Notes: a model not told the origin generated them from the sequence alone. Positions 1-7,927 are shown, counted from the first letter of the stretch. The stretch is DNA of 16,346 nucleotides from CBDUMN01 sp965368335 (GCA_965368335.1 CBDUMN010000082.1:1-16346), one strand, 5' to 3'. A program made the numbers and translations.

Positions 1-45
1 ATCGGGCTCCCACCCAACCTAAATCTACAACAGCCTAAATAGACA

Positions 46-86
46 GGAATCCAGATATTCGTCGTTTGCAAAGACTCCTGGATTCC
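46..86. repeat. Short inverted repeat at left edge
   Basis: GGAATCCAG at 46-54 is the exact reverse complement of CTGGATTCC at 78-86, giving a 9-bp stem with a 23-nt loop. The right arm lies inside the dispersed repeat at 76-115, so the structure may be a composite of two degenerate repeat copies rather than a terminator; no T-run follows. Positions 1-45 show no gene or recognisable site. Confidence 0.5.
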
Positions 87-115
87 GGGTTCCGCGTTGC
101 GGCCCCGGAATGATG
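76..115 (-). repeat. Dispersed palindromic intergenic repeat, copy 1
   Basis: About 40 bp beginning TCCTGGATTCCGGGTTC and ending GGCCCCGGAATGATG. Its reverse complement aligns along its whole length with 7978-8017. The two copies share a 17-bp exact block and the TCATTC-GGGGC end, and differ mainly in the central GC-rich loop. This form (CCTGGATTCCGGG plus a CCCCGGAATGA end) is like the small REP-type repeats common between genes in alphaproteobacteria. The IS remnant begins exactly where this copy ends. Confidence 0.7.
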
Positions 116-477
116 GTGTGGACGGCCCCACTAACGGCATCTGTGTGCCAGAATGGTGTTTGTCATTTAATCATCATTCAAAGGGGACCGCCCATGGAAC
201 AGATTAGCACAATCGGTTTGGATATCGCCAAGAACGTCTTTCAGGTTCATGGTGTAGATGAAGGTGGGAACGTTGTTGTTGAGCGGCGATTACGGCGCGC
301 TGGGGTTCTTGACTTTTTCCGCCGCCAACCGCCCGTCGGAATGATCAGGGAGCCGTTCTTCGGATATCATCAGGGCCAGCGGCAAAACGCCGCGCTAACA
401 GGCCGAACACATGACCGTACCCAAACCGGCAAAAAACATCACAACTTTCTGCTTGCTAAAACGGAGCCGTCCACACA
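115..477 (+). mobile_element. Miniature deletion derivative of an IS110/IS1111-type insertion sequence
   Basis: The left end has GTGTGGACGGC at 116-126 and the right end has its exact reverse complement GCCGTCCACAC at 466-476; the match extends imperfectly for a few bases inward. Terminal inverted repeats are a property of the IS1111 subgroup of IS110. Between them lie the transposase start (194) and about 50 codons of transposase, then roughly 120 bp that do not look like transposase. Full elements are usually 1.2-1.5 kb, so about 1 kb of the catalytic region is missing. The bases ATGA lie just outside both ends (111-114 and 477-480, allowing one base of slack), a possible trace of the target. 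The right end is 17 bp from the kdsB stop codon. The element is probably unable to move by itself; movement by a full-length relative in trans is possible but unproven. Confidence 0.65.
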
Positions 478-547
478 TGACGCCTCGAAGCTTTTACGCC
501 AGCATTTCCCGCGCCCGGGCAAGATCTTCCGGGGTATCGACGCCTAA
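194..547 (+). pseudogene. IS110/IS1111-family transposase, N-terminal fragment
   Basis: ATG at 194 is preceded by AAGGGGA (181-187) at good spacing. The first ~47 residues match the start of IS110-family DEDD transposases: an ISTIGLDIAKNVFQVHGVD segment carrying the first catalytic aspartate of the RuvC-like fold (D10), then LRRAGVLDFFRRQPP and a VGM resembling the next conserved block. Similarity stops near base 343. The frame stays open to 547 by chance, first through the 3' remnant of the element and then, beyond 477, antisense through the end of kdsB, so the last residues are not transposase. The remaining DEDD acidic residues and the C-terminal serine domain of the family (normally 300-400 residues in all) are absent. 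The fragment cannot be an active transposase. Confidence 0.75.
344..463 (+). other. Noncoding 3' part of the IS remnant, possible guide-RNA region
   Basis: About 120 bp between the end of transposase similarity and the right inverted repeat. It contains a strong small hairpin, GCGGC (379-383) with GCCGC (389-393) and a 5-nt loop, followed by a wider GCCG (402-405) / CGGC (427-430) pairing. IS1111-type elements are known to encode their target-choosing guide (seekRNA or bridge RNA) in the 3' noncoding end. That this stretch is the guide region is inferred from position and fold only; no guide loop was matched to the target. Confidence 0.2.
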
Positions 548-1234
548 GGGAATGGTCTCGACCAGAGAGGCGTCGATGCGCATGCCGTTTTCGAGGGCGC
601 GCAGTTGTTCGAGGCGTTCGCGCTGCTCAAGGATGCCGGGAGCTAGGGAGACGAAACGCTCCAGGGCGTCGCGGCGGAAGGCGTAGAGGCCGATGTGGTG
701 ATAGAGCGGTCCCTCGCCGGTCGGGGCGGTGGCGCGAGTGAAGTAGAGCGCCCGGCCCACCGTCGCCCCCGGCTCGAGCCCAACCACGGCCTTGACCACA
801 TTGGGATTGGTCCGCTCGCTTTCTTCACTGATCTCACAGATCAGCGTGGCGATGTCGACCTGCTCCTTGCCGAGCGGCGCAAAGACTTTCTGGATCACTT
901 CGCCTTCGATGGTCGGCAGGTCTCCCTGGACGTTGATCACCGCGTCGTGCGCACCTTTCGGGTCGATGGACTGCAGCGCCTGATGGATGCGGTCCGAGCC
1001 TGAGGGCAGGTCCGGGTCGGTCATCACCGCCAAGCCGCCCGCTTCGGTTACCGCATCGGCCACCTCATGCTCGGCGCAGGCGACGATCACATCGCCGATT
1101 TCAGCCTCCTGGGCGCGGCGCATGACGTGAACGATCATCGGCTCGCCATGGATATCGGCGAGCGGTTTTCCGGGCAGGCGCGAAGAGGCCATCCGGGCGG
1201 GAATGACGACGATGGGGTTTTTCGGCAGGCTCAT
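494..1234 (-). CDS. kdsB: 3-deoxy-manno-octulosonate cytidylyltransferase (CMP-KDO synthetase)
   Basis: Activates the eight-carbon sugar KDO by joining it to CMP (CTP + KDO gives CMP-KDO + diphosphate), the cytoplasmic step before KDO is attached to lipid A. At 246 residues it has normal family length. The N-terminal nucleotide-binding signature is clear at residues 8-25 (VVIPARMASSRLPGKPL), followed by the NVQGDLPTI motif in the middle, where many homologues have NVQGDEP, and the HHIGLYAFRRDAL block in the C-terminal half. The ATG at 1234 has no strong ribosome binding site, but the family signature begins right after it, so the start is sound. The gene is divergent from hisN with 81 bp between them. 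Its 3' end lies 17 bp from the IS remnant, which replaces whatever was downstream; the coding sequence itself looks intact. Confidence 0.95.
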   Translation of the reverse strand: MSLPKNPIVVIPARMASSRLPGKPLADIHGEPMIVHVMRRAQEAEIGDVIVACAEHEVADAVTEAGGLAVMTDPDLPSGSDRIHQALQSIDPKGAHDAVINVQGDLPTIEGEVIQKVFAPLGKEQVDIATLICEISEESERTNPNVVKAVVGLEPGATVGRALYFTRATAPTGEGPLYHHIGLYAFRRDALERFVSLAPGILEQRERLEQLRALENGMRIDASLVETIPLGVDTPEDLARAREMLA

Positions 1235-1250
1235 GGCTTTATTTAATCGG

Positions 1251-1279
1251 CTGGAAAGGTAAAAGTTGTTTAGTATGAT
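1251..1279 (+). promoter_or_regulatory. Possible sigma70-type promoter for hisN
   Basis: CTGGAA (1251-1256, 3 of 6 to the -35 consensus) and TATGAT (1274-1279, 5 of 6 to the -10) are 17 bp apart, which would give a leader of about 30 nt before hisN. The 81-bp divergent spacer must serve both hisN and kdsB; no convincing promoter was found for kdsB on the other strand. Confidence 0.3.
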
Positions 1280-1315
1280 CGTGATACATCAAATGAGGCT
1301 TTCTGTCTAAACGCA

Positions 1316-2125
1316 ATGAACGATCAACCGGTCCATCAACCCTATCTCGACTTGGCGCAACGTCTGGCCGACGCGGCGCGGCCGATTGCGCGGAAGTATT
1401 TCCGCACCAAGCTCACCGTGGACGCCAAGCAAGACGATTCGCCGGTCACCGTGGCCGACCGGGAGATCGAGGCGGAAATGCGCCGGATCATCGAAGAAAC
1501 CTTCCCCGAACACGGCATTTTGGGCGAAGAATACGGCTCGGTGCGCGAAGACGCCGAATGGGTCTGGGTGCTCGACCCCATCGACGGCACCAAATCCTTC
1601 ATCACCGGCAAGCCCTTGTTCGGCGCATTGATCGGCCTCGCCCATAACGGCGTCCCGGTGCTTGGCGTCATCGACCAGCCGATCATCGGCGAACGGTGGG
1701 TCGGCGCTCAAGGCCATTCCACCACGTTCAACGGCAAGCCGGTTGAAACCCGCCCCTGCGCCGACCTGGGCAGCGCGACGATGTACACCACCTCGCCGCA
1801 CCTGTTTCCCACCGAGGGGGGATTTTTAAACGCTTACCATTATCTGGAGCGCACGGTAAAACAGCCGCTGTTCGGGTGCGATTGCTACGCCTACGGTCTG
1901 CTGGCCAGCGGTTTTTGCGATATCGTCTGCGAAACGGGGCTCAACCCCTACGACTTCGCCGCCCTCATCCCCGTGGTTTCAGGCGCCGGCGGGTCGATCA
2001 CCGACTGGAACGGCGAACCGCTCAATCTCAAATCCAAAGGCGACATCTTGGCGCTTGGCGATGAGACTCTGCTTAAAGCCGCCGTCGAAGCGCTTAAAGC
2101 CGGGAGGCCGGTCGCCAAATCCTGA
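1316..2125 (+). CDS. hisN: Inositol monophosphatase family protein, likely histidinol-phosphatase
   Basis: A 269-residue Mg-dependent phosphatase of the inositol-monophosphatase fold. The metal-binding motifs are present: GEEYG at 70-74, DPIDGT at 87-92 (full WVLDPIDGTKSF block), and the PYDFAALIPVVSGAGG block near residue 211, which supplies the last metal-binding aspartate. The TKSFITGKPLFG extension and the diverged last motif resemble the HisN branch, which in alphaproteobacteria and actinobacteria removes phosphate from L-histidinol phosphate in histidine synthesis. The closely related inositol phosphatases cannot be fully excluded, and no other his gene is nearby. The start at 1316 has no good ribosome binding site. 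The gap to yejA is 62 bp with no clear terminator, so read-through into the yej operon is possible. Confidence 0.8.
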   Translation: MNDQPVHQPYLDLAQRLADAARPIARKYFRTKLTVDAKQDDSPVTVADREIEAEMRRIIEETFPEHGILGEEYGSVREDAEWVWVLDPIDGTKSFITGKPLFGALIGLAHNGVPVLGVIDQPIIGERWVGAQGHSTTFNGKPVETRPCADLGSATMYTTSPHLFPTEGGFLNAYHYLERTVKQPLFGCDCYAYGLLASGFCDIVCETGLNPYDFAALIPVVSGAGGSITDWNGEPLNLKSKGDILALGDETLLKAAVEALKAGRPVAKS

Positions 2126-2187
2126 CATCAAATTGCCCAAAATCCATATATACCATCTTGGATAATCAGCCCTTTCGGAGTGCCTGC

Positions 2188-4014
2188 ATGCGTTTTGTTT
2201 TTGCCGCCATCGCCCTCTTGGTTTTTTCCACACCGGCCCAAGCCGAAACCGTCCAGCCGGTTCACGGCATCGCCATGCACGGCGAGCCCAAGTACCCGAA
2301 AGGTTTTTCCCATTTCGATTACGTCAATCCCGATGCGCCCAAGGGCGGGACGGTTCGGCAGGCGACCATCGGCAGCTTCGACAGCCTCAACCAGTTCATC
2401 GTCAAAGGAGAATCGGCCGACGGCATTGGGGCCATCTACGACAGCCTGACCAAAAGCTCGGCCGACGAGCCCTTCACCAAGTATGGGCTTCTGGCCGAAA
2501 GCATGGAGATGCCCGAAGACCGCTCCTCAATCATCTTCAACCTGCGCAAAGAAGCCCGTTGGCACGACGGCAAATCGGTGACGGCGGAAGACGTGGTTTT
2601 CACCTTCAAAATTATCCGCGAGAAGGGCGCGCCGCAGTTGCGCTTTTATTATGCCGACATCGCCAAGGTCGAAGCGCTCACTCCGCAGCGGGTCAAATTC
2701 ACCTTCAAGAACGGCGAAAACCGCGAGTTGCCGTTGATCGTCGGCGATCAGGCCATTCTGCCCAAGCATTACTGGGAAAGCCGCGCCTTTGACGAAACCT
2801 CCCTCGAACCGCCATTGGGCAGCGGCGCTTATAAGATCGAAAATCTCGAGCCCGGCCGCCACATCACCTATGTCCGCGCGCCCGACTATTGGGCTAAAGA
2901 CCTGGCGGTCAACAAAGGCTACGACAACTTCGAGCGCATTCGCTACGACTATTATCGCGACACGGCGGTGATCATCGAGGCTTTCAAGGCGGGCGAGTTC
3001 GACTTCCGGGCGGAAAACTCGTCGAAGGACTGGGCGACGGCCTATACCACCGACGACGTCAAGGAAGGCCGCATCGTTAAGGTCGAGATCAAACACAACC
3101 GTTCGGCCGGGATGCAGGGCTTCGTCTATAACCTGCGCCGCCCGCTGTTTCAGGACCCGCTGGTTCGCGAGGCCCTGGCCTATGCGTTTGACTTCGAGCG
3201 CTCCAACAAGACCCTGTTTTACGGCCAGTACGTGCGCACCCGCAGTTATTTCGACAACTCGGAACTGGCCGCCTCCGGCACACCCTCAAAGGAAGAGTTG
3301 GAACTGCTCGAACCCTACCGGGACAAACTGCCGCCCCGGCTTTTCACCGAAGAATACAATCCGCCCAAGACCGACGGAACGGGCCGCATCCGCAAGAATT
3401 TGGGGATGGCGGTCAAGCTGCTGAAAAAAGCCGGTTGGGTGATCAAGGACGGCAAGCTGGTCAACGGCGAAGGCAAGCCTTTCGAGTTCGAAATTCTGCT
3501 GGTCAGCCCGTTGTTTGAGCGGATCACCCTGCCCTTCGCCAAAAACCTCGAGCGCCTCGGCATCACGGCGCGGGTCCGCACCATCGACGTGCCGCAATAT
3601 ATCAAGCGCATGGAAACCTACGATTTCGACATGCTGGTTTCCCTCTGGGGCGCATCGCTCTCGCCGGGCAACGAACAGCGCGCCTTCTGGGGCTCCCAGG
3701 CCGCCGATGCGCCGGGCAGCCGAAATCTGGCGGGGATCAAGAGCGAGGTGATCGACCAACTGATCGAAAGCGTCATCACCGCGCCCGACCGGGAAAGCCT
3801 GATCTTAAGGACCAAGGCGCTCGACCGGGTCTTGCAGTGGGGTTTTTACATCATTCCCAACTGGCACCTGGATTATGACCGACTGGTTTACTGGAACAAG
3901 TTCGGCCGCCCCAAGGTCACGCCGCTGCGCGGCGCTCAGTTCGGCACATGGTGGGTCGACCCGGCCCTTGAAACCAAGCTGGTCGGGCGGATAAAGTCGG
4001 CCCCGAGGCAATAG
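2188..4014 (+). CDS. yejA: Periplasmic peptide-binding protein of the YejABEF importer
   Basis: Family 5 extracellular solute-binding protein of 608 residues, close to the usual YejA length, which captures peptides in the periplasm and hands them to YejB/YejE. It has a classical Sec signal peptide: Arg at position 2, a hydrophobic core (VFAAIALLVF) and a TPAQA cleavage site with E20 as the likely first mature residue. The mature start GIAMHGEPKYPKGFSHFDYV is characteristic of YejA rather than DppA or OppA, and the family-5 block NLRKEARWHDGKSVTAEDVV lies near residues 114-135. The ATG at 2188 is preferred because GGAG (2177-2180) lies 7 nt before it and the signal peptide starts there; a TTG at 2158 would put ten extra residues in front of the signal peptide. 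YejA-type systems take up microcin C in E. coli and are linked to peptide tolerance in Brucella and Sinorhizobium; the substrate here is unknown. Confidence 0.93.
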   Translation: MRFVFAAIALLVFSTPAQAETVQPVHGIAMHGEPKYPKGFSHFDYVNPDAPKGGTVRQATIGSFDSLNQFIVKGESADGIGAIYDSLTKSSADEPFTKYGLLAESMEMPEDRSSIIFNLRKEARWHDGKSVTAEDVVFTFKIIREKGAPQLRFYYADIAKVEALTPQRVKFTFKNGENRELPLIVGDQAILPKHYWESRAFDETSLEPPLGSGAYKIENLEPGRHITYVRAPDYWAKDLAVNKGYDNFERIRYDYYRDTAVIIEAFKAGEFDFRAENSSKDWATAYTTDDVKEGRIVKVEIKHNRSAGMQGFVYNLRRPLFQDPLVREALAYAFDFERSNKTLFYGQYVRTRSYFDNSELAASGTPSKEELELLEPYRDKLPPRLFTEEYNPPKTDGTGRIRKNLGMAVKLLKKAGWVIKDGKLVNGEGKPFEFEILLVSPLFERITLPFAKNLERLGITARVRTIDVPQYIKRMETYDFDMLVSLWGASLSPGNEQRAFWGSQAADAPGSRNLAGIKSEVIDQLIESVITAPDRESLILRTKALDRVLQWGFYIIPNWHLDYDRLVYWNKFGRPKVTPLRGAQFGTWWVDPALETKLVGRIKSAPRQ

Positions 4015-4033
4015 AGGAACACCGGAAACCGCC

Positions 4034-5143
4034 ATGCTCGCTTATGTGCTCCGCCGGTTGATGCTGATGGTCCCGACTTTGTTCGGGATCATGGTGATCA
4101 ACTTCATCATCGTCCAGGCCGCGCCCGGCGGCCCGGTGGAGCAGATGATCGCCCAGGTTCAGGGGTTGGGCATCGAGGCCACAGCGCGGGTCGGCGGCGG
4201 CGCGGGGTCGGAGACCCAAAGCACGCAAAAGTCGATCCAGGGACAACCCTCCGGCGCAAGCAAATACCGCGGCGCACAGGGGCTCGACCCCGAATTCATC
4301 AAGGACATCGAACGCCAATTCGGTTTCGACAAGCCCATGCACGAGCGGTTTTTCCTGATGATGGGCAACTACGCCACCTTCGATTTCGGCGAGAGCTTCT
4401 TCCGCGATCAAAAGGTGGTCGATCTGGTGATCGACAAAATGCCGGTCTCCATTTCTTTGGGGCTCTGGACGACCCTATTGGTCTATCTGATTTCCATCCC
4501 GCTCGGCATCGCCAAAGCGGTGCGCGACGGCACCCGGTTTGACGCCATGACCAGCGGCGTGGTGGTGGTCGGCAACGCCATCCCCGGCTTCCTGTTCGCC
4601 ATCCTGCTGATCGTCCTGTTCGCCGGGGGGCGCTATTTCGACTGGTTCCCCTTGCGCGGCCTTACCTCCGAAGACTGGGAGACGCTGGCCTGGCCCGCCC
4701 GCATCGCCGACTACTTCTGGCACATCACCCTGCCGATCCTCTCCATGGTTATCGGCGGGTTCGCCAGCCTGACCATGCTGACCAAAAACTCCTTCATGGA
4801 GGAGATCAACAAACAATATGTGCTGACTGCGCGCGCCAAGGGCTTGAGCGAGCGCCGGGTGCTTTATGGGCATGTGTTCCGCAACGCCATGCTGATCGTC
4901 ATCGCCGGGTTCCCCAGCGCCTTCATCGGCATCCTGTTTACCGGTTCCATGCTCACCGAAATCATCTTTTCGCTCGATGGACTTGGGCTGCTGGGCTTCG
5001 AAGCGCTGATCAAGCGCGACTACCCGGTGATGTTCGGCACGCTTTACGTCTTTACTCTGATGGGCCTGATTCTCGGGTTGATCGGCGATTTGATGTATCA
5101 CGTCATCGATCCGAGGATCGATTTCGAGAAGCGGGAGGTTTGA
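4034..5143 (+). CDS. yejB: Inner-membrane permease YejB of the peptide importer
   Basis: Binding-protein-dependent permease of 369 residues, near the E. coli YejB length. Six membrane segments can be read, at about 9-28, 139-160, 172-198, 232-250, 285-310 and 333-356. A long periplasmic loop between the first two is rich in Gly, Ser and Gln, as expected for YejB. The cytoplasmic EAA-type loop that contacts the ATPase is clear near 258-285 (QYVLTARAKGLSERRV). GGAAA (4024-4028) precedes the ATG by 5-6 nt. It follows yejA by 19 bp and ends 2 bp before the yejE start, so the genes are surely co-transcribed. It pairs with YejE to form the transmembrane pore. Confidence 0.94.
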   Translation: MLAYVLRRLMLMVPTLFGIMVINFIIVQAAPGGPVEQMIAQVQGLGIEATARVGGGAGSETQSTQKSIQGQPSGASKYRGAQGLDPEFIKDIERQFGFDKPMHERFFLMMGNYATFDFGESFFRDQKVVDLVIDKMPVSISLGLWTTLLVYLISIPLGIAKAVRDGTRFDAMTSGVVVVGNAIPGFLFAILLIVLFAGGRYFDWFPLRGLTSEDWETLAWPARIADYFWHITLPILSMVIGGFASLTMLTKNSFMEEINKQYVLTARAKGLSERRVLYGHVFRNAMLIVIAGFPSAFIGILFTGSMLTEIIFSLDGLGLLGFEALIKRDYPVMFGTLYVFTLMGLILGLIGDLMYHVIDPRIDFEKREV

Positions 5144-5145
5144 GT

Positions 5146-6171
5146 ATGAAAATCTCTCCGCTCAATCAAAGGCGCTGGCGGAACTTCAAGGCCAACCGGC
5201 GGGGCTTCTGGTCCCTCTGGCTCTTTCTCGCCCTCTTCGTCCTCTCGCTGGCGGCCGAATTCATCGCCAACGACAAGCCCATTCTGGTGTCCTTCGAGGG
5301 CGAGCTCTACATGCCCATTTTCCAGGAGTACCCCGAAACCGTTTTCGGCGGATTTCTTGAAACCGAGACCGAATACAAGGACCCGGAAGTCCGCGAAATG
5401 ATCGAAGAGGCGGGCTGGATCGTCTGGCCGCTGGTGCCGTTCAGCTACGATTCGATCAACTTCGACCTCACCGTTCCGGCTCCCGCACCACCCTCGGCGA
5501 TCAACTGGCTCGGCACCGACGATCAAGGCCGCGACGTAGTCGCCCGCATGATCTACGGCTTCCGCATCTCCGTGCTGTTCGGGCTGACTTTGACCATCGC
5601 CAGTTCGATCGTCGGGGTCGCCGCCGGGGCCGTGCAGGGCTATTTCGGCGGCTGGACCGATCTGCTGTTCCAGCGTTTCATGGAAATCTGGGCCAGCGTG
5701 CCGACCCTTTTCCTGCTGATTATTCTGGCCTCCGTGGTCGAGCCCAATTTCTGGTGGCTGCTCGGCATCATGCTGCTGTTCGCCTGGATGAATCTGGTCG
5801 GCGTGGTGCGCGCCGAATTCCTAAGGGCGCGAAACTTCGAGTTCGTCAATGCGGCGAGGGCCTTGGGCGTTTCCAACGGCGTGATCATGTTCCGCCATAT
5901 CCTGCCCAACGCCATGGTCGCCACGCTGACCTTCATGCCGTTCATCCTGAACGGCTCGATCACCACGCTGACGGCCCTCGACTTTCTCGGCTTCGGCCTG
6001 CCCGCCGGATCGCCGTCACTGGGCGAGTTGCTGAACCAGGGCAAAGCCAATCTGCAAGCCCCCTGGCTCGGCCTCACCGCCTTCGCCGTGCTGGCCATCA
6101 TGTTGAGCCTGCTGATCTTCATCGGCGAAGCGGTGCGCGACGCCCTCGACCCGAGGAAGACCTTCCAATGA
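5146..6171 (+). CDS. yejE: Inner-membrane permease YejE of the peptide importer
   Basis: Second permease half, 341 residues, the same length as E. coli YejE. One N-terminal membrane segment (about 21-39) is followed by a periplasmic domain of ~100 residues, then DDQGRDVVARMIYGFR near 123-138, which opens the BPD_transp_1 domain. The EAA loop is visible (FEFVNAARALGVSNGVIM). The ATG at 5146 is chosen over a TTG at 5140 that overlaps the yejB stop, because GGGAGG (5133-5138) is ideally spaced for the ATG. The stop is embedded in CAATGA; that ATG opens only an unrelated frame running into the repeat at 6191-6286, and it may be a relic of an older, tighter junction with yejF. Confidence 0.94.
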   Translation: MKISPLNQRRWRNFKANRRGFWSLWLFLALFVLSLAAEFIANDKPILVSFEGELYMPIFQEYPETVFGGFLETETEYKDPEVREMIEEAGWIVWPLVPFSYDSINFDLTVPAPAPPSAINWLGTDDQGRDVVARMIYGFRISVLFGLTLTIASSIVGVAAGAVQGYFGGWTDLLFQRFMEIWASVPTLFLLIILASVVEPNFWWLLGIMLLFAWMNLVGVVRAEFLRARNFEFVNAARALGVSNGVIMFRHILPNAMVATLTFMPFILNGSITTLTALDFLGFGLPAGSPSLGELLNQGKANLQAPWLGLTAFAVLAIMLSLLIFIGEAVRDALDPRKTFQ

Positions 6172-6190
6172 GCGGGCTTGCCATACATAT

Positions 6191-6286
6191 CCCGTCATGC
6201 GCGGGCTTGCCCCGCGTATCCACGACTTCATACGGCACGATGGCAGGGGCAAAGTCGTGGGTACCCGCATACGCGGGCACGACGGG
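6191..6286. repeat. Long inverted palindromic repeat inside the yej operon
   Basis: The left arm (6191-6228) starts CCCGTCATGCGCGGGC and ends CCACGACTT; the right arm (6251-6286) starts AAAGTCGTGGGTACCCGC and ends GCACGACGGG. The arms are imperfect reverse complements, and each contains a smaller palindrome (CGCGGGCTTGCCCCGCG and CCCGCATACGCGGG). The spacer is about 22 nt. This is typical of repeat-pair elements found between alphaproteobacterial genes. It lies between the yejE stop and the GGGGGAAA ribosome binding site of yejF, and could fold in the mRNA to lower downstream expression or protect the upstream message; neither effect is shown here. Confidence 0.8.
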
Positions 6287-6301
6287 CGGGGGAAAATCGG
6301 C

Positions 6302-7927
6302 ATGACCTCACTCCTGCAAATCAACGACCTACATGTCTCCTTTGGGTCGGGCGAAGGCGAGGTGCGGGCCGTTAAGGGGGTTTCGCTTAATATCGACAAG
6401 GGCGAGACGGTGGCGCTGGTCGGCGAGAGCGGGTCGGGCAAGTCGGTCACCGCTCTTTCGGTGATGCAGCTTCTCCCCTATCCCCGCGCCCATCACCCGG
6501 CAGGGAGTGTTCTCTATAAGGGCCAGGAACTCATCGGCGCGCCGCGTCCACTGCTCAAGGACATTCGGGGCGATGAAGTGGGGATGATCTTTCAGGAGCC
6601 GCTGACCAGCCTCAATCCGCTCCACTCCATCGAAAAACAGATCGCCGAAGTAGTGCTGCTCCATCGGCCTTTAACGCCGCGCCAGGCCCGCGACCGGGTG
6701 GTCGAACTGCTCACCCTGGTCGGCATGGAAAACGCCACGGGCCGATTGAAAGACCTGCCGCATCAGTTCTCGGGCGGCCAGCGCCAACGCATCATGATCG
6801 CCATGGCGCTGGCCAACGAGCCCGACCTGTTGATCGCCGACGAGCCAACCACGGCGCTCGACGTCACGGTCCAGGCGCAAATTCTCCAATTGCTGAAGGA
6901 TCTGCAAAACGAGCTCGGCATGGCGCTTTTGCTGATCACCCACGATCTCGGCATCGTCCGCAAAATGGCCGACAAAGTCTGTGTCATGACTGATGGGGAG
7001 ATCGTCGAGCAGGGACCGACGGGCCCGCTTTTCGATAATCCGCAACATGCCTATACCCAACATCTGCTGGCCGCCGAGCCCAAAGGAAAGCCCGACGACG
7101 ACAGAGCGGAGCAGGCCCCCATCCTGACCGGCGAAGACATCAAGGTCTGGTATCCGATCAAGGGCGGCGTGTTCAGGCGCGTCATCGATCACGTCAAGGC
7201 GGTCGACGGCATTTCGGTTTCGCTCCAACCGGGCCGCACGCTTGGCATCGTCGGCGAGTCGGGTTCCGGCAAGTCGACGCTCGGGCGGGCGTTGTTGCGG
7301 CTCGAGAAATCAAAAGGGGCGATTGCTTTTGAGGACAAGCCTTTGCAAGGCCTGGGTTTCAAGGAGCTTCGCCCCCTGCGCTCGGACATGCAGATGGTTT
7401 TCCAAGACCCCTTCGGCTCTTTAAGCCCCCGCATGTCGGTGGGCCAGATCGTCGGCGAAGGCCTCGAAGTCCATGCCCCGCAGATGAGCCGCGAAGAACG
7501 CGACGCCACCATCGCCGAAGCCTTAACCGAGGTCGGCCTCGACCCGGAAGCGCGGCACCGCTACCCGCACGAATTCTCCGGCGGCCAGCGCCAACGCATC
7601 TCCATCGCCCGCGCGCTGGTGCTTAAGCCCAAGGTCATGGTGCTCGACGAACCGACCAGCGCGCTCGATATGTCGGTTCAGGCCCAGATCGTCGATCTGC
7701 TGCGCGATCTGCAGAAGAAGCACAACCTCGCCTATCTATTCATCAGCCATGACCTCAAGGTGGTCCGAGCCTTAAGCCACGATATTATTGTCATGAAAAA
7801 CGGCAAGGTCGTCGAAGCGGGCCCAGCCGATCAGGTGTTCGACACCCCCCAAGAGCCCTACACCCAAGCCCTCCTCGCCGCCGCCCTGGAAATGAAAGCC
7901 GACGAAAGCGGCGTCGTGGCGGGGTAA
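6302..7927 (+). CDS. yejF: Double-domain ATPase YejF of the peptide importer
   Basis: Fused ABC ATPase of 541 residues that powers YejBE, slightly longer than the ~529-residue E. coli protein. Domain 1 has Walker A GESGSGKS at 41-48, Q-loop MIFQEPLTSLNP, signature FSGGQRQR, Walker B LLIADEP and switch His in LLITHD. Domain 2 repeats the set: GESGSGKST, MVFQDPFGSLSPR, FSGGQRQR, VMVLDEPTSALD, LFISHD. Both sites look competent. The start at 6302 is chosen because MTSLLQINDLHVSF aligns with the family N-terminus and GGGGGAAA lies just upstream; the frame is open back to 6197, but those 35 codons are translated repeat sequence. The C-terminus ends in GVVAG and its stop lies in the loop of a hairpin. 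Confidence 0.94.
   Translation: MTSLLQINDLHVSFGSGEGEVRAVKGVSLNIDKGETVALVGESGSGKSVTALSVMQLLPYPRAHHPAGSVLYKGQELIGAPRPLLKDIRGDEVGMIFQEPLTSLNPLHSIEKQIAEVVLLHRPLTPRQARDRVVELLTLVGMENATGRLKDLPHQFSGGQRQRIMIAMALANEPDLLIADEPTTALDVTVQAQILQLLKDLQNELGMALLLITHDLGIVRKMADKVCVMTDGEIVEQGPTGPLFDNPQHAYTQHLLAAEPKGKPDDDRAEQAPILTGEDIKVWYPIKGGVFRRVIDHVKAVDGISVSLQPGRTLGIVGESGSGKSTLGRALLRLEKSKGAIAFEDKPLQGLGFKELRPLRSDMQMVFQDPFGSLSPRMSVGQIVGEGLEVHAPQMSREERDATIAEALTEVGLDPEARHRYPHEFSGGQRQRISIARALVLKPKVMVLDEPTSALDMSVQAQIVDLLRDLQKKHNLAYLFISHDLKVVRALSHDIIVMKNGKVVEAGPADQVFDTPQEPYTQALLAAALEMKADESGVVAG

Noticed and set aside
2158..2187. TTG start for yejA
   Set aside because: It would bury the signal peptide behind ten extra residues; GGAG is correctly placed for the ATG at 2188.
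1979..2313. Minus-strand small frames across the hisN-yejA junction
   Set aside because: They overlap the 3' end of hisN and the signal peptide of yejA in antisense, and lack ribosome binding sites and recognisable domains.
6197..6301. N-terminal extension of YejF by 35 codons
   Set aside because: The extension is translated palindromic repeat; the family N-terminus and the ribosome binding site both point to 6302.
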